Assembly: GCA_913060975.1 (NCBI GenBank)
Contig: CAJXVC010000006.1
Coordinates: 1-64,000, forward strand
Source: an uncultured Gammaproteobacteria bacterium
Lineage (GTDB): Bacteria > Pseudomonadota > Gammaproteobacteria > Pseudomonadales > Pseudohongiellaceae
Length of the DNA: 64,000 nucleotides
Direction of reading: 5' to 3'
Positions 7,298-16,318 of the stretch are shown here, in pieces. Under the pieces are notes generated by a model. That model was given only the letters and a program-made list of their open reading frames with translations. It did no database searches and was not told where the DNA came from. A program made the position numbers and the translations under genes. Position 1 is the first letter of the stretch. The number at the start of each line of letters is the position of its first letter.

Positions 7298-7875
7298 TTA
7301 AGAATATTGTTAATTGCAAGGCATACAGCTGTCAATCCCTGCAAAGGGCAAGCTTGAAAATCAATTATCGGGTTCCTTGGCATTCGCAGTGACTCGTCAG
7401 TGCCAGATTCGTTTTTACAACATCCGATTGCCGCAGTCGTAAGCACTGGTTTATCCGGCGGCCAGGGAGAAGCTGTTTGGCTCAGGTCAGTAGTCGACCT
7501 TCAAGTTGCTTTGTTGGCAGCTGTTTACAAACAACAAGGGGGTGAAGGTGTCTGTGACGCAGCTGGAGTCGATGCCGAAGCAGGTACGTGCTGGTGGAGG
7601 GGATATTTGATAAGGCTTGGCCGCCGGTATGCTAGCTAGCCCGTCATTAGCAGAATATCGACTCAGAATGGGAGCTGATGCCTTCAAAGTCTCCGATTTC
7701 AGTCCTGCAAGCCGTCATATTGGTTGTTTGTGACAGTCTGAGCGCACGATTTTTGAATTCTTCCCGGTATTTCCCGGAATAATCCTACAATCTGGCGCTC
7801 AACTTTGAGAGTATTACATTCGTTTTGTACCCCATAAATTCATTAAAAGCTGCGCTCAGCAGAAAGGGTAAAATA
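7298..7875. other. intergenic stretch, no supported gene
   Basis: Some 580 bases separate the divergent ArsR unit and the secreted protein gene. Short frames at 7400-7639 (plus) and 7487-7687 (minus) overlap each other, lack ribosome binding sites and look like no family. I see no terminator or repeat. The promoter of the gene at 7876 should lie near its right end. Confidence 0.5.
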
Positions 7876-8598
7876 ATGAACAGAATTTTGATGGTTGTGG
7901 CAGCTCTGACTCTGTCGCTGGCGACGGGTTCCGTGCTGGCCGGTGGTGGCAAATCCAGCAATGGCAAAGGTCATGACAAAGACAAGAGCAGTTACTCCTA
8001 CAGTTACTTCTCCAGCAAATCTTACAAAGGTGAAAGCAAAAGTAAGAAGAGCGAGAAAAATAATAAGGGTAAAGGCAAAGACAAAGACAATAAGCATGAC
8101 TGGGACAATAAATGGGCCTGGAATGACAATGACCATGGTTGGGACGGCTCTACTTGGCATGGCCACGACAAAAAAGGCCACGGTCATGGCCATTGCAAGA
8201 AAAAAGGCAAAGGTCACTACAAAGACAAGCATCACGGCTGGAATCACGATTGTGGCGATGACGAGCCAGAAGAACCCGTTGAGCTGACTTGCACGGCTGA
8301 CATTACGGAAGATCAGGCGGTTGAAGATGTCTTCCAGGTCGACGGTGAAACCGGTAATTCGACTTTCCTTTACACGAAAGTTAACTCAATTACCTACTCA
8401 GGCATGGTTTGTGGCGAAGATGAATTTGCTGCACTGGCTACCAACGTAACGTTGGATATCCCCGGTGAAGAACTTATCCAACAGTGCACAGTAGATACTG
8501 AGCAAAACGTCTTTTCGGACCTGATGGAGAATGAAACTAACTTCTGGTACGACATGACTGTCGTTCTGAATTGTGCCAACCCGGTTCAAGCGAACTAA
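7876..8598 (+). CDS. secreted Lys/His/Asp/Gly-rich protein, function unknown
   Basis: A 240-residue pre-protein. Residues 1-22 form a Sec signal peptide (MNRILMVVAALTLSLATGSV, then LA before GGG). Residues 23-130 are low complexity: Ser/Tyr/Lys first (SYSYSYFSSKSYKG), then Lys/Gly/Asp, then Trp/Asp/His with WHGHDKKGHGHGHC and KHHGWNHDCGDDEPEEP. The His-rich part could bind metal, and the clustered charge suggests an extracellular or mineral/matrix role; both are inference. Residues about 137-240 look like a folded beta domain with four Cys (LTCTADIT, MVCGEDE, IQQCTVD, VLNCANP). AAAGGG lies 9 bases before the ATG at 7876, so this start is preferred to the in-frame ATG at 7825, which would spoil the signal peptide. 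No family is recognised. Confidence 0.85.
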   Translation: MNRILMVVAALTLSLATGSVLAGGGKSSNGKGHDKDKSSYSYSYFSSKSYKGESKSKKSEKNNKGKGKDKDNKHDWDNKWAWNDNDHGWDGSTWHGHDKKGHGHGHCKKKGKGHYKDKHHGWNHDCGDDEPEEPVELTCTADITEDQAVEDVFQVDGETGNSTFLYTKVNSITYSGMVCGEDEFAALATNVTLDIPGEELIQQCTVDTEQNVFSDLMENETNFWYDMTVVLNCANPVQAN

Positions 8599-8636
8599 GT
8601 TGTCAGCCTGAATAGCAAGTAAGGTTAGTATTGGAA

Positions 8637-8665
8637 ACGGGGGCCATGTGGCCCCCGTTTTTTTT
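8637..8665 (+). terminator. intrinsic terminator
   Basis: A 9-bp perfect stem ACGGGGGCC/GGCCCCCGT with loop ATGT is followed by eight T. It ends the transcript of the secreted Lys/His-rich protein. Confidence 0.95.
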
Positions 8666-8895
8666 GTGCCCGGCTAAAGAGGCTCTATGTGACCTGACCG
8701 CGAAACTTGCTGTGAGTAGTCCAGAACTTCCGCCATCATTGTTCGGCAAAAAACACCGGAATACCTGAAAGTAGTGAAGTTGCCTGCCAGTGCTCAGTGA
8801 CTTGAGATGTGCCTGTTTGGTTGCTGTGATGGCGAAGATGTTTATCTGCCGGCGTTGCGCTGGTTTGCCTGTGTCTGAGTAACTGAGCTATTCTG

Positions 8896-9648
8896 ATGGT
8901 CATGAAAAAACTGTTCGGTACGGACAAGAAGAAGTCAGTTGCTACTTCCGCTAATAAGCAACCGGTATCCAGCAACAAGGATGTGCAGGCCTTTTTATCG
9001 AAAGTGGCGACCATGTCACCGAAGGCTCAGGGCTCAAGTGGTCTGGCCCGCCTGGTGTTTGCGCTTGATGCGACAGCCAGTCGTCAGGCGACCTGGGATT
9101 CGGCGACCCAGTTACAATCCGAGATGTTTGTCAGCACGCAGGATCTGGGCACACTCAATGTCCAGCTGTGCTATTTCCGTGGTCTGGGGGAATTCTTTCA
9201 CAGTGACTGGCAGCACAATGGCGATGATTTGTTGCGCATCATGTCCGGCATTCAGTGTCAGGCCGGTGCAACGCAACTGGGCCGCTTGCTTAAACATGTG
9301 ATTGCCGAGAACGAGAGCGAAAAAATCCGTGGTGTGGTTTTTATTGGTGATGCCATGGAAGAAAATCTCGATTTGTTGGCGCAGCAGGCGGGTAAGCTGG
9401 GGCTGTTAAATATCCCGTTATTCATTTTTCAGGAGCGCGGTGACCCAGCTGCGCGTAAAGCTTTTGTCGAACTGTGCCGGCTATCCGGCGGGGCTTATTC
9501 CCAGTTCGATAGCGCCAGCGCCGACCAGTTGCGCGAGCTCCTGCGCGCTGTCGCCATCTATGCCACTGGCGGCTTGCGCGCCCTCAAAGATTTCAGCAAA
9601 GCTTCAGGTCAAACTGTAAAATTGCTGGAACAACAACTGAATCGATAG
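8896..9648 (+). CDS. VWA-domain-like cytoplasmic protein
   Basis: A 250-residue protein with a von Willebrand factor A-like fold at about 50-225. The metal-site motif is LVFALDATASRQATW (Asp58, Thr60, Ser62), a variant of DxSxS. A second acidic strand is VVFIGDAMEEN. There is no signal peptide or membrane segment. The Lys-rich N-terminus of about 45 residues is probably disordered. It is followed after 20 bases by a membrane J-protein, a pairing I know from other gammaproteobacteria, so the two probably act together. The partner bound by the VWA domain is unknown. Starts at 8896 and 8902 are both possible. Confidence 0.82.
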   Translation: MVMKKLFGTDKKKSVATSANKQPVSSNKDVQAFLSKVATMSPKAQGSSGLARLVFALDATASRQATWDSATQLQSEMFVSTQDLGTLNVQLCYFRGLGEFFHSDWQHNGDDLLRIMSGIQCQAGATQLGRLLKHVIAENESEKIRGVVFIGDAMEENLDLLAQQAGKLGLLNIPLFIFQERGDPAARKAFVELCRLSGGAYSQFDSASADQLRELLRAVAIYATGGLRALKDFSKASGQTVKLLEQQLNR

Positions 9649-9668
9649 TCAGGGAATTGAGTTAGTCG

Positions 9669-10436
9669 ATGATTATTCGCTTATTGGCGTTAGTAGGCCT
9701 GCCCGTGCTGGCTTATTATCTGGCGCGGTCGCTGTCGCGGCGTTTTTCTCTGACGCCACGGCAAAATCAGATTCTGTTTTTTATCATGGCGGCACTGCTG
9801 GTTATTGCCGTTTTGGTGGTCTTGGGCCGCTTGCCAGTACATTTCATCTTTGCCCCTTTAGGTGCCGCTGGTGCTTTTCTTCTGCGCTTTTTACCCACAC
9901 TGTTGCGGCTGGCGCCATTCTGGGCAATGTTGCGCGGGCGTGTAGCCAGTGCCGGGCGCCGATCAGGGAATAGCGCTTCAACTATTCGGACCGCCTATAT
10001 CGCCATGGAGCTGGTACATAGCACCGGTAATATGGATGGTGAGGTTGTGCGCGGTAAACAGCAGGGCAAGCAACTCAGTTCGCTGTCAGAAGTCGAGTTG
10101 GTAGACCTGTTGCAGGAGTGTCAGGATGATCCTGATTCAGTGCAAGTGCTGGAAGCCTATCTGGACCGCATGCATGAAGACTGGCGCAGTGAAACTGGTC
10201 AACAATCGAGTGCTGAAGCCGGTGCCGGGAATCAGGAGCAGCCTTCAGAATCATTGATGAACAAAGCACTGGCCCTGGAAATCCTTGGCTTGGATGAGCG
10301 GGCAGATCGCAAGGCAATCGTCAAAGCGCACCGGCAGCTCATGCAGAAACTGCATCCAGATCGCGGCGGTACGGATTACCTGGCACAGAAAATCAACAGC
10401 GCCAAAGATTTTCTGCTTGCTCAACTCGAGCGGTAA
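9669..10436 (+). CDS. membrane-anchored J-domain protein
   Basis: A 255-residue protein. Two or three membrane segments lie in residues 1-95 (MIIRLLALVGLPVLAYYLA, ILFFIMAALLVIAVLVVLG, FAPLGAAGAFLLRFL). A charged linker follows and a C-terminal J-like domain runs over about 200-255 with the HPD motif at 229-231 (LHPDRGG). The J-domain is short, lacking much of helix I and keeping helices II-III, as in Tim14/Pam18-type proteins. It should stimulate an Hsp70 ATPase, probably DnaK, at the inner membrane; this is known for the motif, but the client is unknown. It is co-transcribed with the VWA gene 20 bases upstream. Confidence 0.85.
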   Translation: MIIRLLALVGLPVLAYYLARSLSRRFSLTPRQNQILFFIMAALLVIAVLVVLGRLPVHFIFAPLGAAGAFLLRFLPTLLRLAPFWAMLRGRVASAGRRSGNSASTIRTAYIAMELVHSTGNMDGEVVRGKQQGKQLSSLSEVELVDLLQECQDDPDSVQVLEAYLDRMHEDWRSETGQQSSAEAGAGNQEQPSESLMNKALALEILGLDERADRKAIVKAHRQLMQKLHPDRGGTDYLAQKINSAKDFLLAQLER

Positions 10437-10537
10437 GCGCAATCCCGCCATGCTGTCTTGCGTACTGCTGTTAATAGTCGCACCTGCCAGTGCTAGAATA
10501 GAAACTTACCCGCTGCAAGTTACTATACGAGATTAAC

Positions 10538-12064
10538 ATGACTCTGATCCGCAACGAAGATTTCATTCAGAGCGTCGCCGACGCACTGCAATACATTTCC
10601 TATTATCACCCGCTGGATTTTATTCAGGCTGTCCATGAAGCTTACGAGCGTGAAGAGTCCCCGGCGGCAAAAGACGCCATGGCGCAGATTCTGATTAACT
10701 CACGTCTCTGTGCAGAGGGTAAACGGCCAATCTGTCAGGATACCGGTATCGTCACTGTATTTCTCAAGATCGGTATGGACGTGCAATTCGAAGGCGGTAT
10801 GTCGGTGGCGGATCTGGTCAATGAAGGTGTGCGCCGCGCTTATTTGCTACCCGACAACGTATTGCGCGCTTCTATATTGGAAGATCCAGCCGGGGCGCGC
10901 AAAAACACGCGCGACAACACACCGGCAGTAATTCACATGGAAGTTGTGCAGGGCAATACGGTGGATGTGAAGCTTGCCGCCAAAGGCGGTGGGTCAGAGA
11001 ACAAAGCCAAGATGGTCATGCTCAATCCCAGCGATAGCATAGCTGACTGGGTTGAAGCCACGCTGCCTACCATGGGCGCGGGCTGGTGCCCGCCGGGCAT
11101 GCTGGGCATTGGTATCGGCGGTACTGCAGAAAAGGCAGCGGTACTGGCCAAAGAATCTTTGATGGATCCGATCGATATTCATGAGCTGCGCAAACGCGGG
11201 CCGAGTAATCGTGTTGAAGAACTGCGTCTGGAAATCATGGATCGTGCGAATGCACTCGGTATTGGCGCACAGGGCCTGGGCGGATTGACGACGGTGCTGG
11301 ATGTGAAAATCATGGACTACCCGACGCATGCCGCATCCTTGCCCGTGGCGATGATCCCCAACTGTGCCGCGACACGGCATGCGCATTTTACACTGGACGG
11401 CAGTGGCATTGCAGAACTGACCCCGCCGAGCCTGGATCAATGGCCGCAAATTACCTGGGATGTGGGGCCGCGCGCCAAGAAAGTGAATCTCGATACAGTT
11501 ACCCGCGAAGAAGTAGCCAGTTGGCAGCCCGGCGATACCCTGTTGTTGTCCGGCAAAATGCTCACTGGCCGTGATGCCGCCCACAAGCGTTTGTTAGGCA
11601 TGTTGGAAAACGGTGAGCCGTTACCGGAAGGCGTGAACTTCAAAGATCGCTTTATTTACTATGTCGGTCCGGTAGACCCAGTGCGCGATGAGGTGATCGG
11701 ACCGGCCGGACCAACGACGGCGACACGCATGGACAAGTTCACCGGACCTTTGCTGGCGCAAACTGGACTAATGGGTATGATCGGCAAGGCTGAGCGTGGG
11801 CAGATTGCGATCGACGCGATCAAAGAGCACAAGTCGGTCTATCTCATGGCTGTCGGCGGCGCTGCCTATCTGGTCTCAAAAGCGATCCGTAAAGCCAGTG
11901 TTGTGGCATTTGCTGATCTGGGCATGGAAGCCATCCACGAATTTGAAGTGGAAGAGATGCCTGTCACTGTTGCGGTTGATATGAATGGCACGTCGGTGCA
12001 TCGCACGGGCCCGCAGCTTTGGAAAGAAAAGATTGCTGAACAGCGTGCTATTGAAGTGACTTGA
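10538..12064 (+). CDS. fumA: fumarate hydratase, class I (4Fe-4S)
   Basis: A 508-residue two-domain iron-sulfur fumarase catalysing fumarate + water = malate in the TCA cycle. Residues 1-285 form the alpha domain and about 330-490 the beta domain. The three cluster ligands are Cys66 (RPICQDTG), Cys184 (GAGWCPPG) and Cys276 (IPNCAATRH). The length matches single-chain FumA/FumB types. Such enzymes lose their cluster to oxygen and superoxide, so the cell also needs protection by SodB, whose gene lies 8 kb away. It ends at a hairpin terminator. Which E. coli paralogue it matches cannot be told; the symbol marks the family. Confidence 0.95.
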   Translation: MTLIRNEDFIQSVADALQYISYYHPLDFIQAVHEAYEREESPAAKDAMAQILINSRLCAEGKRPICQDTGIVTVFLKIGMDVQFEGGMSVADLVNEGVRRAYLLPDNVLRASILEDPAGARKNTRDNTPAVIHMEVVQGNTVDVKLAAKGGGSENKAKMVMLNPSDSIADWVEATLPTMGAGWCPPGMLGIGIGGTAEKAAVLAKESLMDPIDIHELRKRGPSNRVEELRLEIMDRANALGIGAQGLGGLTTVLDVKIMDYPTHAASLPVAMIPNCAATRHAHFTLDGSGIAELTPPSLDQWPQITWDVGPRAKKVNLDTVTREEVASWQPGDTLLLSGKMLTGRDAAHKRLLGMLENGEPLPEGVNFKDRFIYYVGPVDPVRDEVIGPAGPTTATRMDKFTGPLLAQTGLMGMIGKAERGQIAIDAIKEHKSVYLMAVGGAAYLVSKAIRKASVVAFADLGMEAIHEFEVEEMPVTVAVDMNGTSVHRTGPQLWKEKIAEQRAIEVT

Positions 12065-12076
12065 TTGTGTAGAGAT

Positions 12077-12104
12077 AACGCGCTTTTGCCAAGCGCGTTT
12101 ATTT
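12077..12104 (+). terminator. intrinsic terminator after fumarase
   Basis: A 9-bp perfect stem AACGCGCTT/AAGCGCGTT with loop TTGCC is followed by TATTT, starting 13 bases after the stop codon. The T-run is interrupted but adequate. Confidence 0.75.
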
Positions 12105-12153
12105 AAGTGCGCCTGTTAGCTTCAGCAGGCGGGCGAGCTTAAGTACAGACTCG

Positions 12154-14085
12154 TTAATCATCGCACATGTCATCGTAATTATTCTGCAAATGTAGCGAGA
12201 CTTCCTGTGCGTAGTCTTTAATGCGAATCCCGTTTTGATCAATTTCGATGTGTTCACTGCCGAGCACATTATTATCAAACTTGTAGATGGTGGAATTCAC
12301 GCCGGCCTTGGCTGCAGTGTCGTACTCTTGTGACCTGGCGCGCACCGGTTCATTCGCCGCTTGATAGCGGGTAAGCGCTTCTTTGCCGTGTCGTTTACCC
12401 AGCATGCGCATCGCGATATGGGGCGCGAGAATAGAGGCGCTGGCGTTGTTGCCACCAAAGCCTTTGGAATTAATGATCGCGGCATCCATCCCTTCAGCGC
12501 CAACTTCTTTGTGTGTTAACAGGAAATCCAGATTATCGGCAGTAACATCCTCGGCCAGCGCTGCAGTGTTGGTAATGCCAGGAATAATCCCCGCAGACCA
12601 TATGCCCAGCGTGGCCGCCAACTGGTCACCGGCGGAAGTAGCCAGCGAATGGCCGATATAGGTTTTAATCGCGGTGACGGGCCAATTGCTGATGCCGTAA
12701 GTGCGCGCCACTTCACTGAGGATATGTGATTCGGTAATACGATTCTGCGGGGTTCCAGTGCCGTGCGCCTGTACAAACGTGCGTGTCTTCAAGGCCTCGT
12801 CGCCAAGCACAAGTCGCGTAGCCGCAGTCGCTTTCGCCATGGACAAGTAGTTGCCAAGGCCCGGGCTGGCGATAGATTTTTTGAAACCGTCGGCATTGAT
12901 AAAGATATCATTCACCGCGCCTAAAACGTTCGCACCCAACTCCAGAGCCAGCTCATCATCCATCAGGATAATGCACTGCGCCGATTCTGCCAGAGTAAAG
13001 CCGCAGTTATCGCCGAAGGGGCGGCAGGCGCGGCGATAGTCCGGTGCATGCATGGCATCAAGGCCATCCAGTTTTGCCAGGCCGGCGTCATCAGCCAGCG
13101 CGCCCATGTTGGCAAAGCCTTCAAAAATCTCGGGCACTAATGGCGCTTCACTGTTGCCCACAATCACGACACGGTGGGTGCCTGATTGAATATCGCGCGC
13201 TGCCTGTCGCAGGTTGTAGAGGAATGTCGCGCAGGCAGCCACATTGGTGCCAGTTGTCCCTAAATTACCCAGCAGGTAAGCGTTAATGAAGTCGGCCGGC
13301 ATTTCGGCGTAGCCTAGTGGCAGTTGTTTGGAGGTGACTTTTTTGCCGAGTAAGCGCGCCTGCAGCATGCCGCCGAAGCCGTTGTAGTCGAGTTGCCCCA
13401 TGCCGCTACCGGCCAAGACGCCGATTTGATCAGCTGGAATCTTTTGGCGAATGACATCCCAGTCCAGACCTAATGAATTCAGGGCGTCGGAGGCAGCGAA
13501 GACAGTCAGTTGCAGAGCTCGCGGATGATTTCTCGAGGCATACAAAGTGGCGGGATCAAAGCCACTGGGCAATTGCCCGGCACTGTTGACGCTGGATTGG
13601 TGTTCACTTGGCATGGAGACATGCAGATTGCCATTGACGCGAACCAGAGCCTGATTGGGATCGGCTGGTGAGTCGAGTAATTCCCAACCATGGGGTAGCG
13701 GGGTTGGCAGTTGTGAGCGTCGCATGGTGAATTCCAGTGGCTCACCATTGCTGCTTTGCAGCACAGTGGGTCGCTGGGTAACCAATCTCTGCGGGTTGAA
13801 CAGATTATTCTCCAACTGCCTGATAAGCGTGGAGGCTTGCAGATCACCGGCTATCTCGGCCAGATATTCCTGCTGATCGATTTCTACACCACTACCATTA
13901 ACCCAGCCGCTGTCAGTCTGGCGCATACGGCCGGTCAGGCCTGCCAGACTGAGCAGGGTGTCATTGCGCTGGCTGTCAGACAGGGCATCAAAAATCATGC
14001 GGCGATAACCGTGATGCCCGGAGCTGCGGCCAGCGGCATTGATGCCGCCCAGTGCGGTGATTAATGGTAGTCGTTTCATTGCCAT
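12154..14085 (-). CDS. fabY: beta-ketoacyl-ACP synthase, FabY family
   Basis: A 643-residue condensing enzyme, much longer than FabB/FabF (about 410). The catalytic triad is Cys285 (VAACATFLYN), His441 (VQAHGTGTPQN) and His479 (TYIGHSLATSAGD), counted from the ATG at 14085. The N-terminal motif ALGGINAAGRSSGHHGYRR is what I know from FabY of Pseudomonas, which starts fatty acid synthesis from acetyl-CoA and malonyl-ACP in place of FabH. The start at 14085 (ATGGCAATGAAACG, GGGA upstream) fits that motif. The frame is open for another 49 codons upstream with a membrane-like stretch, which I reject as a start. The end, NNYDDMCDD, is acidic. It is convergent with fumarase and alone in its unit. 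Confidence 0.82.
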   Translation of the reverse strand: MAMKRLPLITALGGINAAGRSSGHHGYRRMIFDALSDSQRNDTLLSLAGLTGRMRQTDSGWVNGSGVEIDQQEYLAEIAGDLQASTLIRQLENNLFNPQRLVTQRPTVLQSSNGEPLEFTMRRSQLPTPLPHGWELLDSPADPNQALVRVNGNLHVSMPSEHQSSVNSAGQLPSGFDPATLYASRNHPRALQLTVFAASDALNSLGLDWDVIRQKIPADQIGVLAGSGMGQLDYNGFGGMLQARLLGKKVTSKQLPLGYAEMPADFINAYLLGNLGTTGTNVAACATFLYNLRQAARDIQSGTHRVVIVGNSEAPLVPEIFEGFANMGALADDAGLAKLDGLDAMHAPDYRRACRPFGDNCGFTLAESAQCIILMDDELALELGANVLGAVNDIFINADGFKKSIASPGLGNYLSMAKATAATRLVLGDEALKTRTFVQAHGTGTPQNRITESHILSEVARTYGISNWPVTAIKTYIGHSLATSAGDQLAATLGIWSAGIIPGITNTAALAEDVTADNLDFLLTHKEVGAEGMDAAIINSKGFGGNNASASILAPHIAMRMLGKRHGKEALTRYQAANEPVRARSQEYDTAAKAGVNSTIYKFDNNVLGSEHIEIDQNGIRIKDYAQEVSLHLQNNYDDMCDD

Positions 14086-14329
14086 TGTGATCCCGTGAAA
14101 ACGATAGGGATAGTAAAGTCTGTGACTAAATAAGAACAGGGTAAATAAGACAACTATTATGGCAAAACAGCCACACTGTTGCAGTGTTTTCTGCTCGCAG
14201 GCATTGGCGAGCTGTCGCTGAGGCGCTGGCAACCCTGTGCTTGCAACCCCGAGAGGCGGCGCATAGCATGGCAGTTCGAATCACCAAGCTGGAATAACTT
14301 GAAAACTGGCATTGCGCCGAGGAGAGGTC

Positions 14330-15244
14330 ATGAAAAAGCTGAAGCAGCGAGACACAGCACAATCTATTGCCGCGCGGAGCAAGTCAGTATGGCGGCAAGC
14401 TGCTGCAGTACTGGTGTGTGGGGCACTTCTGCCAGCATCGTCACTCACTGCGCAGGATTTTTCGGATGTCACCATCGACACTGTGCCGGTGGCTGGTAAT
14501 GTCTCCATGTTGATTGGTCAGGGCGGCAACATCGGGGTTTCTGCCGGCCCTGATGGTGTGCTGATTATCGATGACCAGTTTGCCCCACTGGCTGGGCAAA
14601 TTCGAACTGCCCTGGCAGCGCTGGGTTCAGATGTGCCACAGTTCTTGCTCAATACCCACTTTCATGGTGATCACACCGGCGGCAATGCCGAGTTTGGCAC
14701 CGAGAGTGTCATTGTCGCCCATGAGAATGTCCGCGTTCGTTTGCTGTCCGGTGACGCTCCTGCGCAGGCCTTGCCCGTCGTTACCTATGACGATGATGTC
14801 GCATTGCATTTTAATAATGAGGAAATCACCCTCATTCACATGCCGCGCGGCCATACAGATACTGACAGTGTAGTTATGTTTGCCGACTCCAATGTGATTC
14901 ATATGGGTGACCATTTCTTTAATGGTGGCTTCCCCTTTGTCGATCTCGGCAGCGGCGGGACAGTGCAGGGTTATGTCAACAATCTGGAGTTAGTGCTGTC
15001 CTGGATTGATGATGACACCAGCGTCATTCCCGGGCACGGCCAGCTGGCCACGAAAGCAGACCTGCTTGAGTTCTATAACATGATTCGCGCCACGAGCACG
15101 GATATTCGGGTAATGAAATCCCAGGGTATGAGCAAAGAGGCCATTGTCGAGCAAGGTCTGGATCCGATGTACGAATCCTGGGGGCAGGGCTTTATCAATG
15201 AGCAGGCCTGGATTGAAACAGTCTTTGATAGCTACCCCCGATAA
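14330..15244 (+). CDS. secreted metallo-beta-lactamase-fold hydrolase
   Basis: A 304-residue pre-protein. An Arg/Lys-rich start and hydrophobic core at 23-38 (AAAVLVCGALLPASS) form a signal peptide, probably cut before QDF. The zinc site HxHxDH is seen at 110-115 (NTHFHGDHTGG), with His in PRGHTDTDS, MGDHFFNG and IPGHGQL completing it. The layout matches periplasmic MBL-fold proteins of the subclass-B-like/quinoprotein relay type rather than a true beta-lactamase. The substrate is unknown. GAGGAGAGG lies just before the ATG at 14330, so the upstream TTG at 14312 is not the start. Confidence 0.88.
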   Translation: MKKLKQRDTAQSIAARSKSVWRQAAAVLVCGALLPASSLTAQDFSDVTIDTVPVAGNVSMLIGQGGNIGVSAGPDGVLIIDDQFAPLAGQIRTALAALGSDVPQFLLNTHFHGDHTGGNAEFGTESVIVAHENVRVRLLSGDAPAQALPVVTYDDDVALHFNNEEITLIHMPRGHTDTDSVVMFADSNVIHMGDHFFNGGFPFVDLGSGGTVQGYVNNLELVLSWIDDDTSVIPGHGQLATKADLLEFYNMIRATSTDIRVMKSQGMSKEAIVEQGLDPMYESWGQGFINEQAWIETVFDSYPR

Positions 15245-15308
15245 GATCCGGAAAAGCCTCCGAAAGCCAGAATCGAGCGGCTTATCAAGTGAGGTTTGAG
15301 TTGAATCC

Positions 15309-15848
15309 ATGAGCAATGACGCCGCTTTTATCGCCCGTGTGCGCCAACTCCATAGCGATCTGGGTATTCCTGAGAATTATTTACAGGAGTGCGGTTTACC
15401 CTTGTGCCCTGAGCCGTCGGCACTGGTCGACACGGAACTGGATTTCTATCAGCGCCCGCAACGCCTGACTGCCGAGGCGTTTGCGGCGTGGCGTGATATG
15501 CGCGCCACGGCAGAGCTTCAAGGCGTCACTTTGTTTCTGATTTCGGCCTTTCGAGACATCGACTATCAGGCGCAATTGATCGCCGCGAAACTAGATAAAG
15601 GCCAAGCGATTGGCGACATCCTGAAGGTGAATGCAGCGCCTGGATTCAGTGAACATCACACCGGCAGGGCGATCGATATCGGCACGCCAGGCTGTGATGC
15701 GCTTGTTACCGAGTTTGAAAATACCGAAGCATTTCAGTGGCTTAAAGCCAATGCTGGTGAGTTCGGCTTCGTGCTGAGCTACCCGCCAGACAACGCCCTT
15801 GGCATAATCTATGAGCCGTGGCACTGGTGTTTTCAGAGCCTCCGATAA
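15309..15848 (+). CDS. M15-family D-alanyl-D-alanine/L,D-carboxypeptidase (VanY/LdcB type)
   Basis: A 179-residue zinc peptidase. Zinc ligands and catalytic residues are His116 and Asp123 in SEHHTGRAID and His172 in the terminal EPWHW. The motif LFLISAFRDIDYQAQL is the family's substrate-binding strand. Such enzymes trim the peptide stems of peptidoglycan. No signal peptide or lipobox is visible, which is odd for VanY/LdcB and suggests a cytoplasmic recycling role like an LD-carboxypeptidase, or a missed upstream start. It lies 64 bases after the MBL-fold gene and may share its transcript. Confidence 0.88.
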   Translation: MSNDAAFIARVRQLHSDLGIPENYLQECGLPLCPEPSALVDTELDFYQRPQRLTAEAFAAWRDMRATAELQGVTLFLISAFRDIDYQAQLIAAKLDKGQAIGDILKVNAAPGFSEHHTGRAIDIGTPGCDALVTEFENTEAFQWLKANAGEFGFVLSYPPDNALGIIYEPWHWCFQSLR

Positions 15849-15908
15849 CCTTAGACAAACGGATTCGATCGCGCTAATCTAGTCCTCGAGTAATACGAAG
15901 GAGGGGCG

Positions 15909-16250
15909 ATGCCAGCGCGAAGCAGTCTGGTAGCAAACGAACCGCAAGTCCTGAGTACCGCACGCTTGGAGTCATTTGAGCAACCGGTCACCCAGCCACT
16001 TGACACCCCTGCTCAATCTCAAAAAACCTCTCTCTGGCAACTCCCGCCAGTCTTCAAACACTTATTGTTCTGTTCGCCTGAGCGCACCGCATCTGTCGTT
16101 CACGGGCACTGTTCTCGTGTCTGTCTGCTTTGCGTTGTCACCTTGCGCGATCCGTCGCGAGCTTTGACACAGCGACCACCGCGATCGAAGAGCAATAAGC
16201 ATTGTGTGGCTGGCTGCCAGAACCCACTCATTTACAGCTATGCATCTTAA
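15909..16250 (+). CDS. doubtful 113-codon frame behind a strong ribosome binding site
   Basis: AAGGAGGGGCG stands directly before this ATG, one of the best ribosome binding sites in the window, and the frame ends at TAA overlapping another AAGGAGG (16249-16255). The predicted peptide is rich in Ser, Arg, Pro, Cys and Gln, looks unlike a folded protein, and matches no family I know. It may be a real small gene, a leader of the hibernation factor gene, or chance. It occupies most of the otherwise empty 470 bases between 15848 and 16319. Confidence 0.2.
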   Translation: MPARSSLVANEPQVLSTARLESFEQPVTQPLDTPAQSQKTSLWQLPPVFKHLLFCSPERTASVVHGHCSRVCLLCVVTLRDPSRALTQRPPRSKSNKHCVAGCQNPLIYSYAS

Positions 16251-16318
16251 GGAGGAATTGCCATTTAAGGCCAACATCAAATCAACTGCTTATTAAAAGA
16301 ATCAGGAGAAAGTTATTT

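Noticed and set aside
7943..8287. 114-codon plus-strand frame rich in Thr, Lys, Ala, and a 134-codon minus-strand frame at 7843-8247
   Set aside because: Shadows of the low-complexity part of the secreted protein gene at 7876-8598, which has the signal peptide and ribosome binding site.
10994..11584. 196-codon minus-strand frame inside fumarase
   Set aside because: Antisense shadow of a certain gene; no family likeness.
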